This document shows, piece by piece, positions 8,935 through 18,533 of a stretch of DNA of 64,000 bases; the first letter of the stretch is position 1, and each line of letters opens with the position of its first letter. The notes beneath the pieces are model-generated. The model had not been told where the DNA came from and searched no databases. It saw nothing but the letters and a program-made list of their open reading frames with translations. The stretch is from Vibrio cincinnatiensis DSM 19608 (GTDB taxonomy: Bacteria; Pseudomonadota; Gammaproteobacteria; Enterobacterales; Vibrionaceae), in NCBI RefSeq assembly GCF_900167345.1, contig NZ_FUXB01000007.1, forward strand, positions 124,001 through 188,000. The letters run 5' to 3'. The translations under genes were made by a program, and so were the position numbers.

Positions 8935-8944
8935 TATTTGATGA

Positions 8945-11900
8945 TTAGTCTGTGGTGAGTAGCTTTTGAAGTTTATCTCTTTGTACTTCAATATAGGTTC
9001 GCTCTGGGGACTGCTCTTTGCAATGTTCGAGAATATAATCCAGTGAATTTAGTACGGTACGCCAACGAGGAGTCTTCGGCAGAGTTTCAATTCGCAGGTA
9101 TTTATCCAATGTACGGGTTTGCAGCGTACTACGGTCTAAATAGACGCGCCATAAACCACTTTGTTCAGCAAACGTGAATTTACTTTGCCCTGTCACTTTT
9201 TCCCAGTAATCAAGAGCACTACTCATCGCTTCGACCAATACTGATCGCATTAATTCCTGTTTTGATTGGTTCTCTCCGGCTACTTTTTCGGCAATACGAG
9301 TAAATTCTCCTCCTAATTCTTTTAATTGCTGAAGTTTGTCTTTATCTCCTTCAAAGGCATAACTGGATAAAGCTTCTAGTGCCGTTTCTAGGTTATGGAT
9401 TCTGGCTGCATTAATATTGCCTCCGACATTAAAGATGTACATAGCTTTAAAGCCAGATCCTTCAGGAAGTCGAAGGATGTCGGCCGAAATATGCTGTCTG
9501 ATATCATCGACATAGATATCAATATTGCCACAGTAGTGTTCTTGTTCGACCAGTAAATATTTGGGGGCAATCAGTTCTTCAGCATCGGAGCGTTTCAGTT
9601 GCTCTTGGCTTCGCTTAAATAGTCGGGCGGCAGACTCATTCGCAAAGCGAATTTTATTATCTTCTCGAAGGCATAAAATGGCCTCGGGAGCGGAATCTAG
9701 TTGTTCTAACAGCCGCCCTTGGGTTTCAAGCAGGCTGGCTTCTACCATGGCGCGTTGTTTTAGTTCTTTTTGTAACCGAGCATTTTCTATTCGTCGTTGT
9801 TCAGCTTTACTTGCGGTTAAATGTGCTTGAATACGAGCGGCTAACTCTTGTTTATTGAAAGGTTTGGATAAGTAATCATTAGCACCGACTTCAAAGCCTT
9901 TCAATCGGTCATCACTCTGGTTTAGTGCGGTGAGCATAATGATGGGCAGTTGAGCGTGGTCGTAATCTTGGCGTAGTTGTTCGCAGATTTGATAACCGTT
10001 CATGCCTGGCATCATGATATCGAGCAGTAATAGTTCTGGCTGTTCTTCTTTTACACTTGATAGTACTTCATTGCCTTCTTGTACGGTTTTGACCCGATAA
10101 CCTTCTAAGCGTAAAAAACTTTTGAGAACCCGTAAATTGACGGGTTCATCATCGGCAACCAGAAGAAGAGGTCCATCAGGATTTTCTGGCAGATGATTTT
10201 CTTCATCTTTCTCTAGTTCCGTTAACTCTGGTATTTGGAAATGTGCCATTTGGGTTTGTTGGGCATGCTCTATCTGTTCTGATGTCGCAAGTGGGAGAGT
10301 GAAGCTAAAGGTGGTCCCCACCATTGGTTGGCTGCTGACATATAAAGATCCATCCATTAATCCGATTAATTGGCGGCTAATGGATAGGCCTAATCCCGCG
10401 CCTTGACGGTAACGGCTACTATCGTGCCCAGCTTGAATAAGAGGTTCAAAAATATGTTCCAGTTGCTCAGCGGGGATGCCTTGCCCCGTATCAACAACTT
10501 GCACTCGAACGTGATCTTCTTGCTGAGTGGCGGAAATGACAATTTTTCCTTCAGAGGTATATTTAATCGCATTACCGATAAGGTTATAGAGTACTTGTTC
10601 AAGACGCTGAGCATCTGCACACACCCAAATGGGGTTTTCAGCGACTTGATTAATAATTCGAATTTGTTTTTTCCCCAATAGATGGCTAGAGAGCGCTAAG
10701 ACGAGTTGAGTTGCACTTGCAAGGTTGACTGCACGTAACTCCATATCTAAATGGCCATAACGCATTTTATGGTAATCCAATAGATCATCTACCAAATTAG
10801 CCAAACGTTGCCCACTGCTGATGATAATATCTAATTGATACTTGTGTGCGCCATTAATGGGACCATTTGCCCCAGAAATCAATGCTTCCGCGATGCCAAT
10901 CATGCCATGTAGTGGGGTACGTAATTCATGTGAAGTGGTAGCAAGAAACTCATCTTTAAGTTTATTGGCTAACTGTAATTCGTCATTTTGTTTACGGATG
11001 ACTTGGATATTATTTTCTAACTCAATGTTTTGCGATTTGATCAGTTGAATTTTTTCTCGAATTGAACGTTGCATTCGTTCAAAGCTCACCGCCAACCGGC
11101 CAATTTCATCTTGGCGTTCAGTATTAATGATGGCTTTATCCAGATCTCCGGCTGAAACCCGTTCGGCCGCCCATGTCAGTTTCAATAACGGAGAGGTGAT
11201 GAAGTTAGATAGGTAGTGAGAGGCGATCACGACGAGGATTATGGCGGTGAGCATTGCAAAAATAAACAATTTCTCTAATTGACGAACTCGCGCAAAGGCT
11301 TCTTTCTCTGGTAGCTCTACGACTATAGCCCAGTCTAACTCTTTCACTTTTATCGGGGCATAGGCGGCAATGTGTTTCTCGCCTAAGGTATTTTTATAGG
11401 TTCCAACGGCTCGACCGCCATTGAGTGCCATATTGATGACATCGGTACTGGTTTTTATATCGACTTGGTTATGAGCTAGGATTCGTGATCGCTGATCCTG
11501 CCCGACCAGCAATGTGCGTTTTGAGGAATCGCTGTTATTTTCAGAAATGAGTTTTGTTATCCCATTATTTGGCAGCCGAAACATAGCATAACTGTGTAGG
11601 TAGCCTTGTTGAATAATGGGGGCACCCATCCAAGCGTATTGCTGCCCCTCTTCTTCAATAAAATCGGATAACACGACGGGGGTATAATCTTCATTGAGCT
11701 TCCGATTTTCTGTGACGATTTGCTCTAAATGCTGAAATGTGGTTCCTAGGTTCGAACTTTTATAGCGCCCAGTGAGTAGGTTCGTACCATAATTGTCATA
11801 TTTGTAAATGGAATAGACCACGTTACCATTGAGGTCGACCAATAAAATGTCGTCGAAATCCGAGCGTTTCAGAAGTTCAAGATAAGCGGAATGGTAGCGT

Positions 11901-12334
11901 TTGTGCAGTAGGCGATAACGTTCACTGCCCACATAACTGCTTGATTTAGGCAGTACAGAGGTTTTGATTTGATCGCCGGATCCGGGGATATAGCGTTGTT
12001 GGGCATGTAGGCGGGCTTGCTCAATATCATCACCTAACCGTTGAAAGGCGTTGACTAAGCCATAGAATCGCCCACCACTTGCATAAGCCAGTTCTGAACG
12101 AACAAAGCCCATCACTTCAGATTCTTTCGCGCTTAGGTAGTCAATCACTTGTTGTTGCTTGGTATCGCGTACAGATAGCAGATGAGAAGTGCTCTGTTCC
12201 TGTAAATCTTTGCTGTGAGAATGAAGGAAAAACAGCGCCGTCACAGTGAGAGGGGTAAGGCTAAGCACTAAAAATGCCAACATTAACGTATTTTGCAGAC
12301 GTTTAAATTTCTGTTTTCGATTAAACCTGAACAT
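8945..12334 (-). CDS. chiS: Hybrid sensor histidine kinase ChiS, chitin regulator
   Basis: Membrane-anchored one-piece regulator of chitin utilisation. From ATG 12334 it is 1129 aa, the length I recall for V. cholerae ChiS. In this numbering the H-box histidine (TTSHELRTPLHG) is H469 and the receiver aspartate (LLLDIMMPGMNG) is D772, both matching the published residues. Order: TM1 near 17-40, periplasmic sensor to about 345, TM2 (LFIFAMLTAIILVVIASHYL), HAMP, HisKA, HATPase (NLIGNAIKYT, DTGQGIP, GAGLGLS), receiver (VADDEPVN, SKPFN), a PAS-like segment and a C-terminal DNA-binding region. An in-frame TTG at 12397 would add 21 residues and lacks an SD, so I reject it. ChiS is known to bind the chb promoter directly. 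Confidence 0.95.
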   Translation of the reverse strand: MFRFNRKQKFKRLQNTLMLAFLVLSLTPLTVTALFFLHSHSKDLQEQSTSHLLSVRDTKQQQVIDYLSAKESEVMGFVRSELAYASGGRFYGLVNAFQRLGDDIEQARLHAQQRYIPGSGDQIKTSVLPKSSSYVGSERYRLLHKRYHSAYLELLKRSDFDDILLVDLNGNVVYSIYKYDNYGTNLLTGRYKSSNLGTTFQHLEQIVTENRKLNEDYTPVVLSDFIEEEGQQYAWMGAPIIQQGYLHSYAMFRLPNNGITKLISENNSDSSKRTLLVGQDQRSRILAHNQVDIKTSTDVINMALNGGRAVGTYKNTLGEKHIAAYAPIKVKELDWAIVVELPEKEAFARVRQLEKLFIFAMLTAIILVVIASHYLSNFITSPLLKLTWAAERVSAGDLDKAIINTERQDEIGRLAVSFERMQRSIREKIQLIKSQNIELENNIQVIRKQNDELQLANKLKDEFLATTSHELRTPLHGMIGIAEALISGANGPINGAHKYQLDIIISSGQRLANLVDDLLDYHKMRYGHLDMELRAVNLASATQLVLALSSHLLGKKQIRIINQVAENPIWVCADAQRLEQVLYNLIGNAIKYTSEGKIVISATQQEDHVRVQVVDTGQGIPAEQLEHIFEPLIQAGHDSSRYRQGAGLGLSISRQLIGLMDGSLYVSSQPMVGTTFSFTLPLATSEQIEHAQQTQMAHFQIPELTELEKDEENHLPENPDGPLLLVADDEPVNLRVLKSFLRLEGYRVKTVQEGNEVLSSVKEEQPELLLLDIMMPGMNGYQICEQLRQDYDHAQLPIIMLTALNQSDDRLKGFEVGANDYLSKPFNKQELAARIQAHLTASKAEQRRIENARLQKELKQRAMVEASLLETQGRLLEQLDSAPEAILCLREDNKIRFANESAARLFKRSQEQLKRSDAEELIAPKYLLVEQEHYCGNIDIYVDDIRQHISADILRLPEGSGFKAMYIFNVGGNINAARIHNLETALEALSSYAFEGDKDKLQQLKELGGEFTRIAEKVAGENQSKQELMRSVLVEAMSSALDYWEKVTGQSKFTFAEQSGLWRVYLDRSTLQTRTLDKYLRIETLPKTPRWRTVLNSLDYILEHCKEQSPERTYIEVQRDKLQKLLTTD

Positions 12335-12494
12335 AGAGAAAGCGTTACTTCTAATGATACCCACGATGAACAAAGCCTTAGTGAGAAAATTGAACAAAGG
12401 AATAGAGAAAGTAACGAAATTAACGAGTTTTTTTACTTTGACAAGTAAGTTGCACTTAAAGCGTGGTCGTGAGCTCAGTTTTTATCGGTAATTG

Positions 12495-12525
12495 GCTATT
12501 TTGCCGTTAAAATCGGCAAAATAGC
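12495..12525 (-). terminator. Stem-loop after rsmC
   Basis: GCTATTTTGCCG (12495-12506) and CGGCAAAATAGC (12514-12525) pair perfectly over 12 bp with a 7-nt loop, eight nt beyond the rsmC stop and just upstream of the chiS leader. No U-run follows, so it is terminator-like rather than certain. It marks the boundary between rsmC and chiS. Confidence 0.55.
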
Positions 12526-12532
12526 GTCAGGT

Positions 12533-13558
12533 TTACGACTTGTTTGCGTGGTAAATTGAAAATTTATTGGTCTTATTTAGCGTCTCACAATTACCAAAGG
12601 CTTGTTCGATAATGGGAGGATATTTAAGAAAACTATTGGCGACCAAAAAGAGTTGCCCTGATCTTGCGAGGTAATCCGGAGCGGATTGCAACAGTGTCTC
12701 TGTAACCTGATAGCTGGTTTCTAGACCGGAATGAAAGGGAGGATTACTAACAATGTAATCGTAATTTGTGGCGGTGTCTGAATAAATGTCTGAGGCAAAC
12801 ACTCGTCCGCATAATCCATTCGCGGCTAAAGTCGCTTGGCTAGAGCAAATGGCAAGGGCACTAATATCGCACATTTCTAGTTCAATATGTGGGTTAAGTA
12901 TAGCCATAACACTACCAATCACTCCTGCACCACAGCCAAAATCAAGCACTTTTCCTTGCAATGAAGGTAGGGTATCAAGCAGTAACTGACTACCCAAATC
13001 AAATTCACCATGGCTAAAAACTCCCGGTAAACTGCGAATAGTTAAGGTATGTTGTTGATATTGAACTAAGTAAGATTTAAACCAGTCTTCTAAATCAAAA
13101 GAATTTGGCGAATGATGACATTGCCCCCAATAAAATGAGCAGCGTCTTGCGGAGTCATATTTTTTGATAGAACCATAGGGGGTGAACATTTTCTCAATGG
13201 TTTTAACCCCAGAGCGGTTTTCACCAATCACGATCACTTCACAAGGCGATGGAAGCTTTGCCAGTAACATCGCTAACAGGTATTGAGCTTCTAGCTTGGC
13301 TTTTGGCCAATAAAGAACCAGTAGGTCAGCTTCCACATCTTCAGTTAATTCGGCCCCAAAATAGCTCTGTATGGTGGATGAGTGTTGTAATTGGCGGTAA
13401 TAACCATAGTGAGTGGTAAAGACAGAAACAGACTGACAGTGCTGCGCTAGCTGTAAAGGAAAAAGATCTTCCATTTCTCCAGCAATAAGCACTTTTTTTC
13501 CAGCGAAATAAGCCAGTTGACGTTCAGCAATTTGACTTGGGGCGGTGTAGTGAGACAT
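12533..13558 (-). CDS. rsmC: 16S rRNA (guanine-1207-N2)-methyltransferase RsmC
   Basis: Methylates G1207 of 16S rRNA in the 30S subunit using S-adenosylmethionine. The 341-aa protein has the two-lobe layout of RsmC. The N-terminal half is degenerate. The C-terminal half is catalytic, with the SAM motif [14 protein letters not shown] and the guanine-N2 methylase motif NPPFHSG. Length is close to the E. coli enzyme. It is transcribed toward chiS but is separated from it by a hairpin and 198 nt, so the two are probably independent units. Confidence 0.9.
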   Translation of the reverse strand: MSHYTAPSQIAERQLAYFAGKKVLIAGEMEDLFPLQLAQHCQSVSVFTTHYGYYRQLQHSSTIQSYFGAELTEDVEADLLVLYWPKAKLEAQYLLAMLLAKLPSPCEVIVIGENRSGVKTIEKMFTPYGSIKKYDSARRCSFYWGQCHHSPNSFDLEDWFKSYLVQYQQHTLTIRSLPGVFSHGEFDLGSQLLLDTLPSLQGKVLDFGCGAGVIGSVMAILNPHIELEMCDISALAICSSQATLAANGLCGRVFASDIYSDTATNYDYIVSNPPFHSGLETSYQVTETLLQSAPDYLARSGQLFLVANSFLKYPPIIEQAFGNCETLNKTNKFSIYHANKS

Positions 13559-13623
13559 AACAAACTCAAGAACAAACTCAGGGGCAAGGATTTTCGCACA
13601 ATTGCCCCTAAGCTTGAAGGAGT

Positions 13624-14709
13624 TTAGCTATTGTCTTGGCGATTTAAAAAAGGTTGAAACTCTTCTTCATACAGGTTGAACAACACGATGGTAATCGCAA
13701 AGATTAAGGGGCCGTAGATTAAGCCGATTAATCCAAATAGCTGTAGCCCTCCCAGTAGTGAGAAAAAAATCATCAAGGTATTCATACCTGCGCTCCCTTG
13801 CATCAGCAAAGGGCGCAGTAAATTATCGATAGAACCCACAACGGCGATGCTCCAGATCAATAAGAAAATCATCCAACTGATGTCGCCCATAATAAAGAGG
13901 TAAAGTGTGGCAGGAACCCAAATAAGAGCCGTACCAACGACAGGGATAAAAGAGGCAAACCCCATCATGGTACCCCAGAATAGACCAGGGAAACCCGCCA
14001 ACCACATGCCTAATCCACCAGCAATGCCTTGCGCAATGGCGGTTAGAAACGACCCCATCACTGCAGATTTAGAAACTTGTTCAATTTCATGGAGTAAACG
14101 GTCTTCTTGGCTACGTGATAATGGCACAATGTGGCGGATAGCGAGAATGATTTTATCGTGATCTCGCAGCAGGAAAAATAAGACAAACAGCATCAAAAAG
14201 AAATTGACCACAAAGCTGGTGGCATCACCTAAAATTTTGGCACTGACCGAGACGAGATCGCTACCTAATGTCGTCGCTAATTGTGCGGTTCTTTGCGCTA
14301 TCTTTTGTGGCGTAATTTCATGAAAGGGAAGGTACTCATTGGCGAGTTCTAACCCCTTTGTTACCCACGGATGCGATAATACCGTTTGAATTCCTCCTTC
14401 AGTTACCCAGTGATACAGGTTTTGAGAAAATTTCGAACCTTGCTGGATAATGGCGGTAAAGACCAGTAACAAGGGGAGCACAATGATAAAGACCAGAATA
14501 ATACACGAAAGTAGGGCAACGATATTTTTATGAGAGGGGAGTTTGGTTTCCAGTTTTTCGTGAATAGGAAACATCAGTAGAGAGATAATAAAGGCCATGA
14601 CGATGGCATTGATATAGGGCTTGAGTAATAGATAACAACTCAATACAGCAACAATCAGTGCAGCAATTAATACCCAATGGTTTGAGTTGAACTTGACTTT
14701 ATCTGACAC
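13624..14709 (-). CDS. AI-2E family transporter (PerM/YdiK-like)
   Basis: Integral inner-membrane protein of 361 aa with about eight hydrophobic segments, starting with two close N-terminal helices ([18 protein letters not shown] and [15 protein letters not shown]). A central soluble stretch is followed by the conserved C-terminal block ([18 protein letters not shown] ... GLIYGPLIF) of the AI-2 exporter family. Members export small molecules or exchange ions; the substrate of this one cannot be told from sequence. It stands alone between rsmC and a divergent miniprotein gene. Confidence 0.8.
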   Translation of the reverse strand: MSDKVKFNSNHWVLIAALIVAVLSCYLLLKPYINAIVMAFIISLLMFPIHEKLETKLPSHKNIVALLSCIILVFIIVLPLLLVFTAIIQQGSKFSQNLYHWVTEGGIQTVLSHPWVTKGLELANEYLPFHEITPQKIAQRTAQLATTLGSDLVSVSAKILGDATSFVVNFFLMLFVLFFLLRDHDKIILAIRHIVPLSRSQEDRLLHEIEQVSKSAVMGSFLTAIAQGIAGGLGMWLAGFPGLFWGTMMGFASFIPVVGTALIWVPATLYLFIMGDISWMIFLLIWSIAVVGSIDNLLRPLLMQGSAGMNTLMIFFSLLGGLQLFGLIGLIYGPLIFAITIVLFNLYEEEFQPFLNRQDNS

Positions 14710-14806
14710 AATGAGATTCCCTTTCTTTGATGATTTATGGTTCGACTCGTGAACATAGGTTGATGCTAAAATCTAGAACAATCTGCCGCTCTGATTTTTA
14801 TGGGTA

Positions 14807-14812
14807 TATAAT
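14807..14812 (+). promoter_or_regulatory. -10 element for 39-aa miniprotein gene
   Basis: A consensus TATAAT lies 37 nt before the miniprotein ATG. No good -35 stands 17 nt upstream. Initiation from here would fall after the alternative upstream ATG at 14811, which supports the short start at 14850. Confidence 0.45.
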
Positions 14813-14849
14813 GACCGCAATTGAGAAAACGGGCAATGGGGAGATAAAA

Positions 14850-14969
14850 ATGGGATGTTGTGATAAAGAGTCTTGCTGCGAATCTAAGAAATCTTTCTTT
14901 CAGCGGGTGCCGTGGTTGCTGATTATTCTGTGTGTTTTGGTTCTCTTGGTGATGGTGTATTGGCAGTAA
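14850..14969 (+). CDS. 39-aa Cys-rich single-pass membrane miniprotein, unknown function
   Basis: I do not recognise this gene. The ATG at 14850 is preceded by a strong SD (GGGGAG, 6-7 nt spacing). The product begins MGCCDKESCCESKK: two Cys pairs (C3, C4, C9, C10) among charged residues. A basic-aromatic junction (KKSFFQRVPW) follows, then one hydrophobic helix (LLIILCVLVLLVMVYW) ending almost at the C-terminus. It is probably a tail-anchored inner-membrane protein with its Cys head in the cytoplasm, suggestive of metal or thiol chemistry, but no function is assigned. A promoter-like -10 lies upstream and a terminator directly downstream, so it looks like a free-standing gene. Longer in-frame starts at 14727 or 14811 lack an SD. 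Confidence 0.72.
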   Translation: MGCCDKESCCESKKSFFQRVPWLLIILCVLVLLVMVYWQ

Positions 14970-14984
14970 TAATGCTCTTGGAAT

Positions 14985-15009
14985 AAAAAAGGCTGCGATG
15001 CAGCCCTTT
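14985..15009. terminator. Bidirectional terminator, miniprotein / hemL
   Basis: A6 followed by GGCTGC-GAT-GCAGCC and then CCTTTT. The short GC stem is flanked by A and T runs, so it can serve the plus-strand miniprotein gene and the converging hemL. Confidence 0.75.
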
Positions 15010-15022
15010 TCGTATTCAATGC

Positions 15023-16315
15023 TTAGTTTTCTTGAGCAAGTTGAGCAAAACTGCGATCAGCCGCCTCTAACGTAGCTTCAATTTCTTTGCTGCCATGGGC
15101 TAAAGAGGTGAAGCTAGCTTCAAATGCAGAAGGAGCTAGGTAGACGCCGTAGCCCAACATCAAATGGAAGAAGCGTTTGAAACGTTCAACATCACACTTG
15201 GCCACTTCTTCGTAGCACGTCACTTGGGCTTGATCAGTAAAGAAGAAACCAAACATGCCACCGACTTGGTTTACAACCAAAGGAATGCCATGTTTATCCG
15301 CTAATGTTTTAAACCCTTGTGCCAATTGTTTGGTTTTTGAGGCCAAGCGTTTTTCATTGCCTTCTTCTTTTAAAAGTGAAAGGCAAGCATACCCAGCTGC
15401 CATTGCGATAGGGTTACCCGATAAGGTGCCCGCTTGGTAAACGGGACCTGTTGGTGCGATGTATTGCATCACATCTTTTCGGCCACCAAAAGCACCGACA
15501 GGCATTCCACCACCAATGACTTTACCTAATGTCGTCAGATCGGGTTTTATATTGTAATGGGCTTGTGCACCGCCGAGTGCGACTCGAAAGCCTGTCATCA
15601 CTTCATCAAAAATCAGTAGGGCTCCCTCTTGATCACAAATTTCACGCAGCCCTTCATGGAATCCCGCAACTGGTGGAATACAGTTCATATTGCCAGCAAC
15701 AGGCTCAACAATAATGCAGGCGATCTCTCCCGGATTGGTAGCAAACAGCTGACGGACGGAATCCAAATCATTAAAACGTGCTGTTAGGGTATATTTAGCA
15801 AAATCTGCGGGAACGCCAGGAGAACTTGGTTGGCCGAGTGTGAGTGCGCCTGAGCCAGCTTTAACCAGTAAACTGTCTGCATGGCCGTGATAACAACCTT
15901 CAAACTTAATGATTTTATCTCGGCCAGTATAACCACGAGCGAGGCGAATCGCACTCATGGTCGCTTCTGTGCCTGAGTTAACCATCCGAAGTTGTTCCAT
16001 TGATGGGACCAGCTCAGAGACCAACTCGGCCATGGCTATTTCCATTTCCGTTGGTGCGCCAAAACTTAAGCCTCTTTGTGCAGCATCGATCACCGCTTCT
16101 CTGATCACCGCATGGTTATGACCAAGAATCATTGGCCCCCATGAACCCACATAATCAATATAGGCTTTTCCATCGGCATCAAAAATCAGAGCTCCATCGG
16201 CACGGTCAATAAAAATGGGGGAGCCACCGACACCGCTGAATGCACGAACAGGGGAGTTTACTCCACCAGGGATTTTGGTTTGTGCCTTTTGGTAAAGATC
16301 TTCTGATTTGGTCAT
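15023..16315 (-). CDS. hemL: Glutamate-1-semialdehyde 2,1-aminomutase HemL
   Basis: PLP enzyme that converts glutamate-1-semialdehyde to 5-aminolevulinate in the C5 route of haem synthesis, in the cytoplasm. From ATG 16315 (SD AGAGGA) the protein has 430 aa and begins [20 protein letters not shown], aligning with the E. coli start. Upstream in-frame codons to 16390 have no SD. The PLP lysine is K265 in [25 protein letters not shown] and FDEVMTGFR are other family signatures. It converges on the miniprotein gene and is divergent from erpA. Confidence 0.96.
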   Translation of the reverse strand: MTKSEDLYQKAQTKIPGGVNSPVRAFSGVGGSPIFIDRADGALIFDADGKAYIDYVGSWGPMILGHNHAVIREAVIDAAQRGLSFGAPTEMEIAMAELVSELVPSMEQLRMVNSGTEATMSAIRLARGYTGRDKIIKFEGCYHGHADSLLVKAGSGALTLGQPSSPGVPADFAKYTLTARFNDLDSVRQLFATNPGEIACIIVEPVAGNMNCIPPVAGFHEGLREICDQEGALLIFDEVMTGFRVALGGAQAHYNIKPDLTTLGKVIGGGMPVGAFGGRKDVMQYIAPTGPVYQAGTLSGNPIAMAAGYACLSLLKEEGNEKRLASKTKQLAQGFKTLADKHGIPLVVNQVGGMFGFFFTDQAQVTCYEEVAKCDVERFKRFFHLMLGYGVYLAPSAFEASFTSLAHGSKEIEATLEAADRSFAQLAQEN

Positions 16316-16686
16316 GGATACATCCTCTTTATGATTGCTCGACCTATTGCGCTGTGCATTGTACGCTGATGAGGCGAGAGGTGAAATCATTTCCCTTATT
16401 TATGAGAGCCAATGTTTGTGCTAATGCTCAATGGCGGTATTCTTGTGCGGTTTTTTGAATACTCTTTAGATTTGATAGCCGGGTGAGAGGCGTTTTACAT
16501 TTTGCCTCACTAAATAAAAATAAACCTTGTTTGTTTATCTTCGTATAATAAGAAACCACGGATGATTTCATTAGCATGGCGGCTAATACTTGAACGAATA
16601 AGTCAGGTATTAGATAATCGGAGTGATAGAAAAATAATGATGCTCATAGATCGCAGATGAGTATGAAACGAATGAGAGAGGTCGTT
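16316..16686. promoter_or_regulatory. hemL-erpA divergent intergenic region
   Basis: 371 nt without a gene. For erpA a TATAAT-type -10 is present at 16544-16549 with no clear -35. The erpA leader then contains ATTAGC-N6-GCTAAT (16570-16587) and an overlapping 9-bp imperfect stem, AATACTTGA / TCAGGTATT (16585-16611). E. coli erpA is controlled by IscR; I do not see a convincing IscR site here. Confidence 0.4.
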
Positions 16687-17028
16687 GTGAGCGAAGTCAA
16701 TATCCCCTTATCCTTCTCGGATGCCGCAGCAACACGTGTGCGGGCTTTAATTGCCGAAGAAGAAAACCCAGAGCTAAAGCTACGTGTTTACATTACCGGA
16801 GGCGGTTGTAGTGGATTTCAGTATGGCTTTACCTTTGATGAGAAAGTGAATGAAGGAGATACCACCATTGAAAATAGTGGTGTGACTCTAGTGGTTGACC
16901 CGATGAGTTTACAATATTTAATTGGTGGTGTGGTTGATTATACTGAGGGGTTAGAAGGCTCACGCTTTTTTGTGAATAACCCTAATGCCACCACAACGTG
17001 TGGTTGTGGTGCTTCCTTTAGCGTATAA
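16687..17028 (+). CDS. erpA: Iron-sulfur cluster insertion protein ErpA
   Basis: A-type carrier that delivers Fe-S clusters to apoproteins such as IspG. Translation most likely starts at GTG 16687 ([10 protein letters not shown]), giving 113 aa with SD GAGAGG five nt upstream. The in-frame ATG at 16657 adds ten residues not typical of the family. The three cluster-ligand cysteines are C41 ([13 protein letters not shown]) and C105/C107 ([10 protein letters not shown]). It is monocistronic, with its own leader and terminator. Confidence 0.95.
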   Translation: MSEVNIPLSFSDAAATRVRALIAEEENPELKLRVYITGGGCSGFQYGFTFDEKVNEGDTTIENSGVTLVVDPMSLQYLIGGVVDYTEGLEGSRFFVNNPNATTTCGCGASFSV

Positions 17029-17054
17029 GTTTTTGAGATCTGAGACTCTTTCTT

Positions 17055-17086
17055 AAAGCCCTTGGTATTTTTACAAGGGCTTTTTG
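17055..17086 (+). terminator. erpA terminator
   Basis: AAAGCCCTTG and CAAGGGCTTT form a 10-bp stem around a 9-nt loop, followed by T5. It is a canonical intrinsic terminator 26 nt after the erpA stop. Confidence 0.9.
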
Positions 17087-17111
17087 TTATGAGTGGCGAC
17101 ACACTCGATGA

Positions 17112-18404
17112 TTATGGTGCCGAGTAAAGGAGCTGACTATACCGAGAAAGGGTATTTAAACGAATTTTGGCATTGGCAATAAAGGTTTCTTTATTCTTTC
17201 CTGTCAACGACTGTGCTTGAGGTAAGTCCACAGTGCGAGGATCTTTATGAACGCCATTGACTAAAAACTCATAATGTAGATGGGGGCCTGTCACTCGCCC
17301 CGTGCCCCCTAATGTTCCAATCACTTGCCCTTGTTTGACTCTTTCCCCAGTTTTAACCGTTCGGCGAGTTAAGTGCAGATATTTGGTGAGATAAGTATTA
17401 CTGTGGCGGATAAAAACATAGTGACCATTGAATTGGTTATAGCTCGATTTTTCGACCACCCCATCCCCAGCGGCCCAAATAGGCGTGCCGACAGGTGCAA
17501 CATAATCTGTTCCTCGGTGGGCTTTTAATTGCCCCGTTACCGGATGAAGGCGACGAGGATTAAAATTAGAAGAGACTCGGCGAAAATCGAGAGGTGAGCG
17601 TAGAAAAGCCTTTTTCATGGCTCGGCCATTCTCATCAAAATATTGCCCCGTACGATCATCCAAAACAGCCGTAAAAGTGCTGCCTTGGTTGGTAAAAATA
17701 GCAGCAATGATATTTCCACGGCCAATCACCTCACCTTCTACCACTTTTTCTTGAAAGAGTAACTGGAAGCGGTCACCTGCACGAATATCCAAAGCAAAAT
17801 CGATATCCCAACCAAAAATGCCCGCCAATTCCATGATTTGGTTTGCCGTTAGCCCTGCCGCATTTCCGGCATTCCAGAAATTCGATTGAATTTCTGCTTG
17901 AGCGTAGTTGTATTGATAAAAAACCTCTTTTTTATCCACTTTGGAGGAAAAGCCAGACTCTGTTCGGGTGATATCAAAAGTCTCATAAGCACTGATTCGA
18001 CGTTTCAGTTGAATTAACTGATTGGTCTCATTAAAGCCAAATTGTAGCTCATCGCCCGGGCGTAATCGGCTGAGTTGTTGATTGATCTCTGGGCTACTGG
18101 CGGTCAGTTCATATAAAAGACGAGATGACAAACCAATACGTTGAAACAGTATGGCGGCACTTTCTCCGGCATTTACGCGATAAGTTTCCCAACGCAGTAG
18201 CGCAGATGGCAAAATAGTATGGCCGGGTGAAAGAGCTTCACTATTGATCGTTAATGGATAATGTCTGCCAATTTGTAGGCGTTCAGGGTGGTTTCTTAAT
18301 GCTTCTGGATCTGGGAGGAAAAATAGTGCAATGACAATCAATGCAGTAAAAAAGGCAATAAAAGCCCGATGAACCCAGGGAAGACGAGCAAAAATTGCTA
18401 GCAT
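17112..18404 (-). CDS. M23 (LytM) murein DD-endopeptidase, MepM/Shy family
   Basis: Peptidoglycan endopeptidase of 430 aa that should cleave cross-links to allow cell-wall growth. An N-terminal membrane anchor (AFIAFFTALIVIALFFL, about residues 14-30) is followed by an OapA/LysM-like region (YRVNAGESAAILFQRIGL), a central domain and the C-terminal LytM domain. All zinc-ligand positions are intact: H296 and D300 (AHRGTDYVAP) and the H375-L-H377 pair (GPHLHYEF). V. cholerae has several paralogues (ShyA, ShyB, ShyC). By its place beside tyrS this is probably the ShyC-like one, but that is inference from memory. It is divergent from tyrS. Confidence 0.88.
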   Translation of the reverse strand: MLAIFARLPWVHRAFIAFFTALIVIALFFLPDPEALRNHPERLQIGRHYPLTINSEALSPGHTILPSALLRWETYRVNAGESAAILFQRIGLSSRLLYELTASSPEINQQLSRLRPGDELQFGFNETNQLIQLKRRISAYETFDITRTESGFSSKVDKKEVFYQYNYAQAEIQSNFWNAGNAAGLTANQIMELAGIFGWDIDFALDIRAGDRFQLLFQEKVVEGEVIGRGNIIAAIFTNQGSTFTAVLDDRTGQYFDENGRAMKKAFLRSPLDFRRVSSNFNPRRLHPVTGQLKAHRGTDYVAPVGTPIWAAGDGVVEKSSYNQFNGHYVFIRHSNTYLTKYLHLTRRTVKTGERVKQGQVIGTLGGTGRVTGPHLHYEFLVNGVHKDPRTVDLPQAQSLTGKNKETFIANAKIRLNTLSRYSQLLYSAP

Positions 18405-18533
18405 ATTCGTATTCGTTCAATAATTAATAATAAAATCGCCAGTTGGTTAGTCTAACTGGTTTCAAAAGTCATCGCTATTCAAGTAAGATGTCGAATTATT
18501 AAATTTTTGCCAAATCTGTGGGAGTGAACAAGA

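Larger units (their letters stand above)
8176..8944. promoter_or_regulatory. 769-nt regulatory region between chb operon and chiS
   Basis: No convincing gene: the short hydrophobic reading frames here lack ribosome-binding sites. Reading toward the binding-protein gene, a consensus -35 hexamer TTGACA occurs on the minus strand (8376-8371) but no well-spaced -10 is clear. The region holds a CRP-like site, a GTGAG/CTCAC dyad (listed separately) and, at its far end, the chiS terminator hairpin. In V. cholerae the equivalent chitobiose promoter needs ChiS, CRP and SlmA, so such an upstream region is expected. ChiS sites cannot be assigned by eye. Confidence 0.6.

Noticed and set aside
14727-14969. 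80-aa version of the miniprotein
   Set aside because: Upstream starts lack an SD and the -10 box lies inside that extension; the 14850 start has a strong SD.
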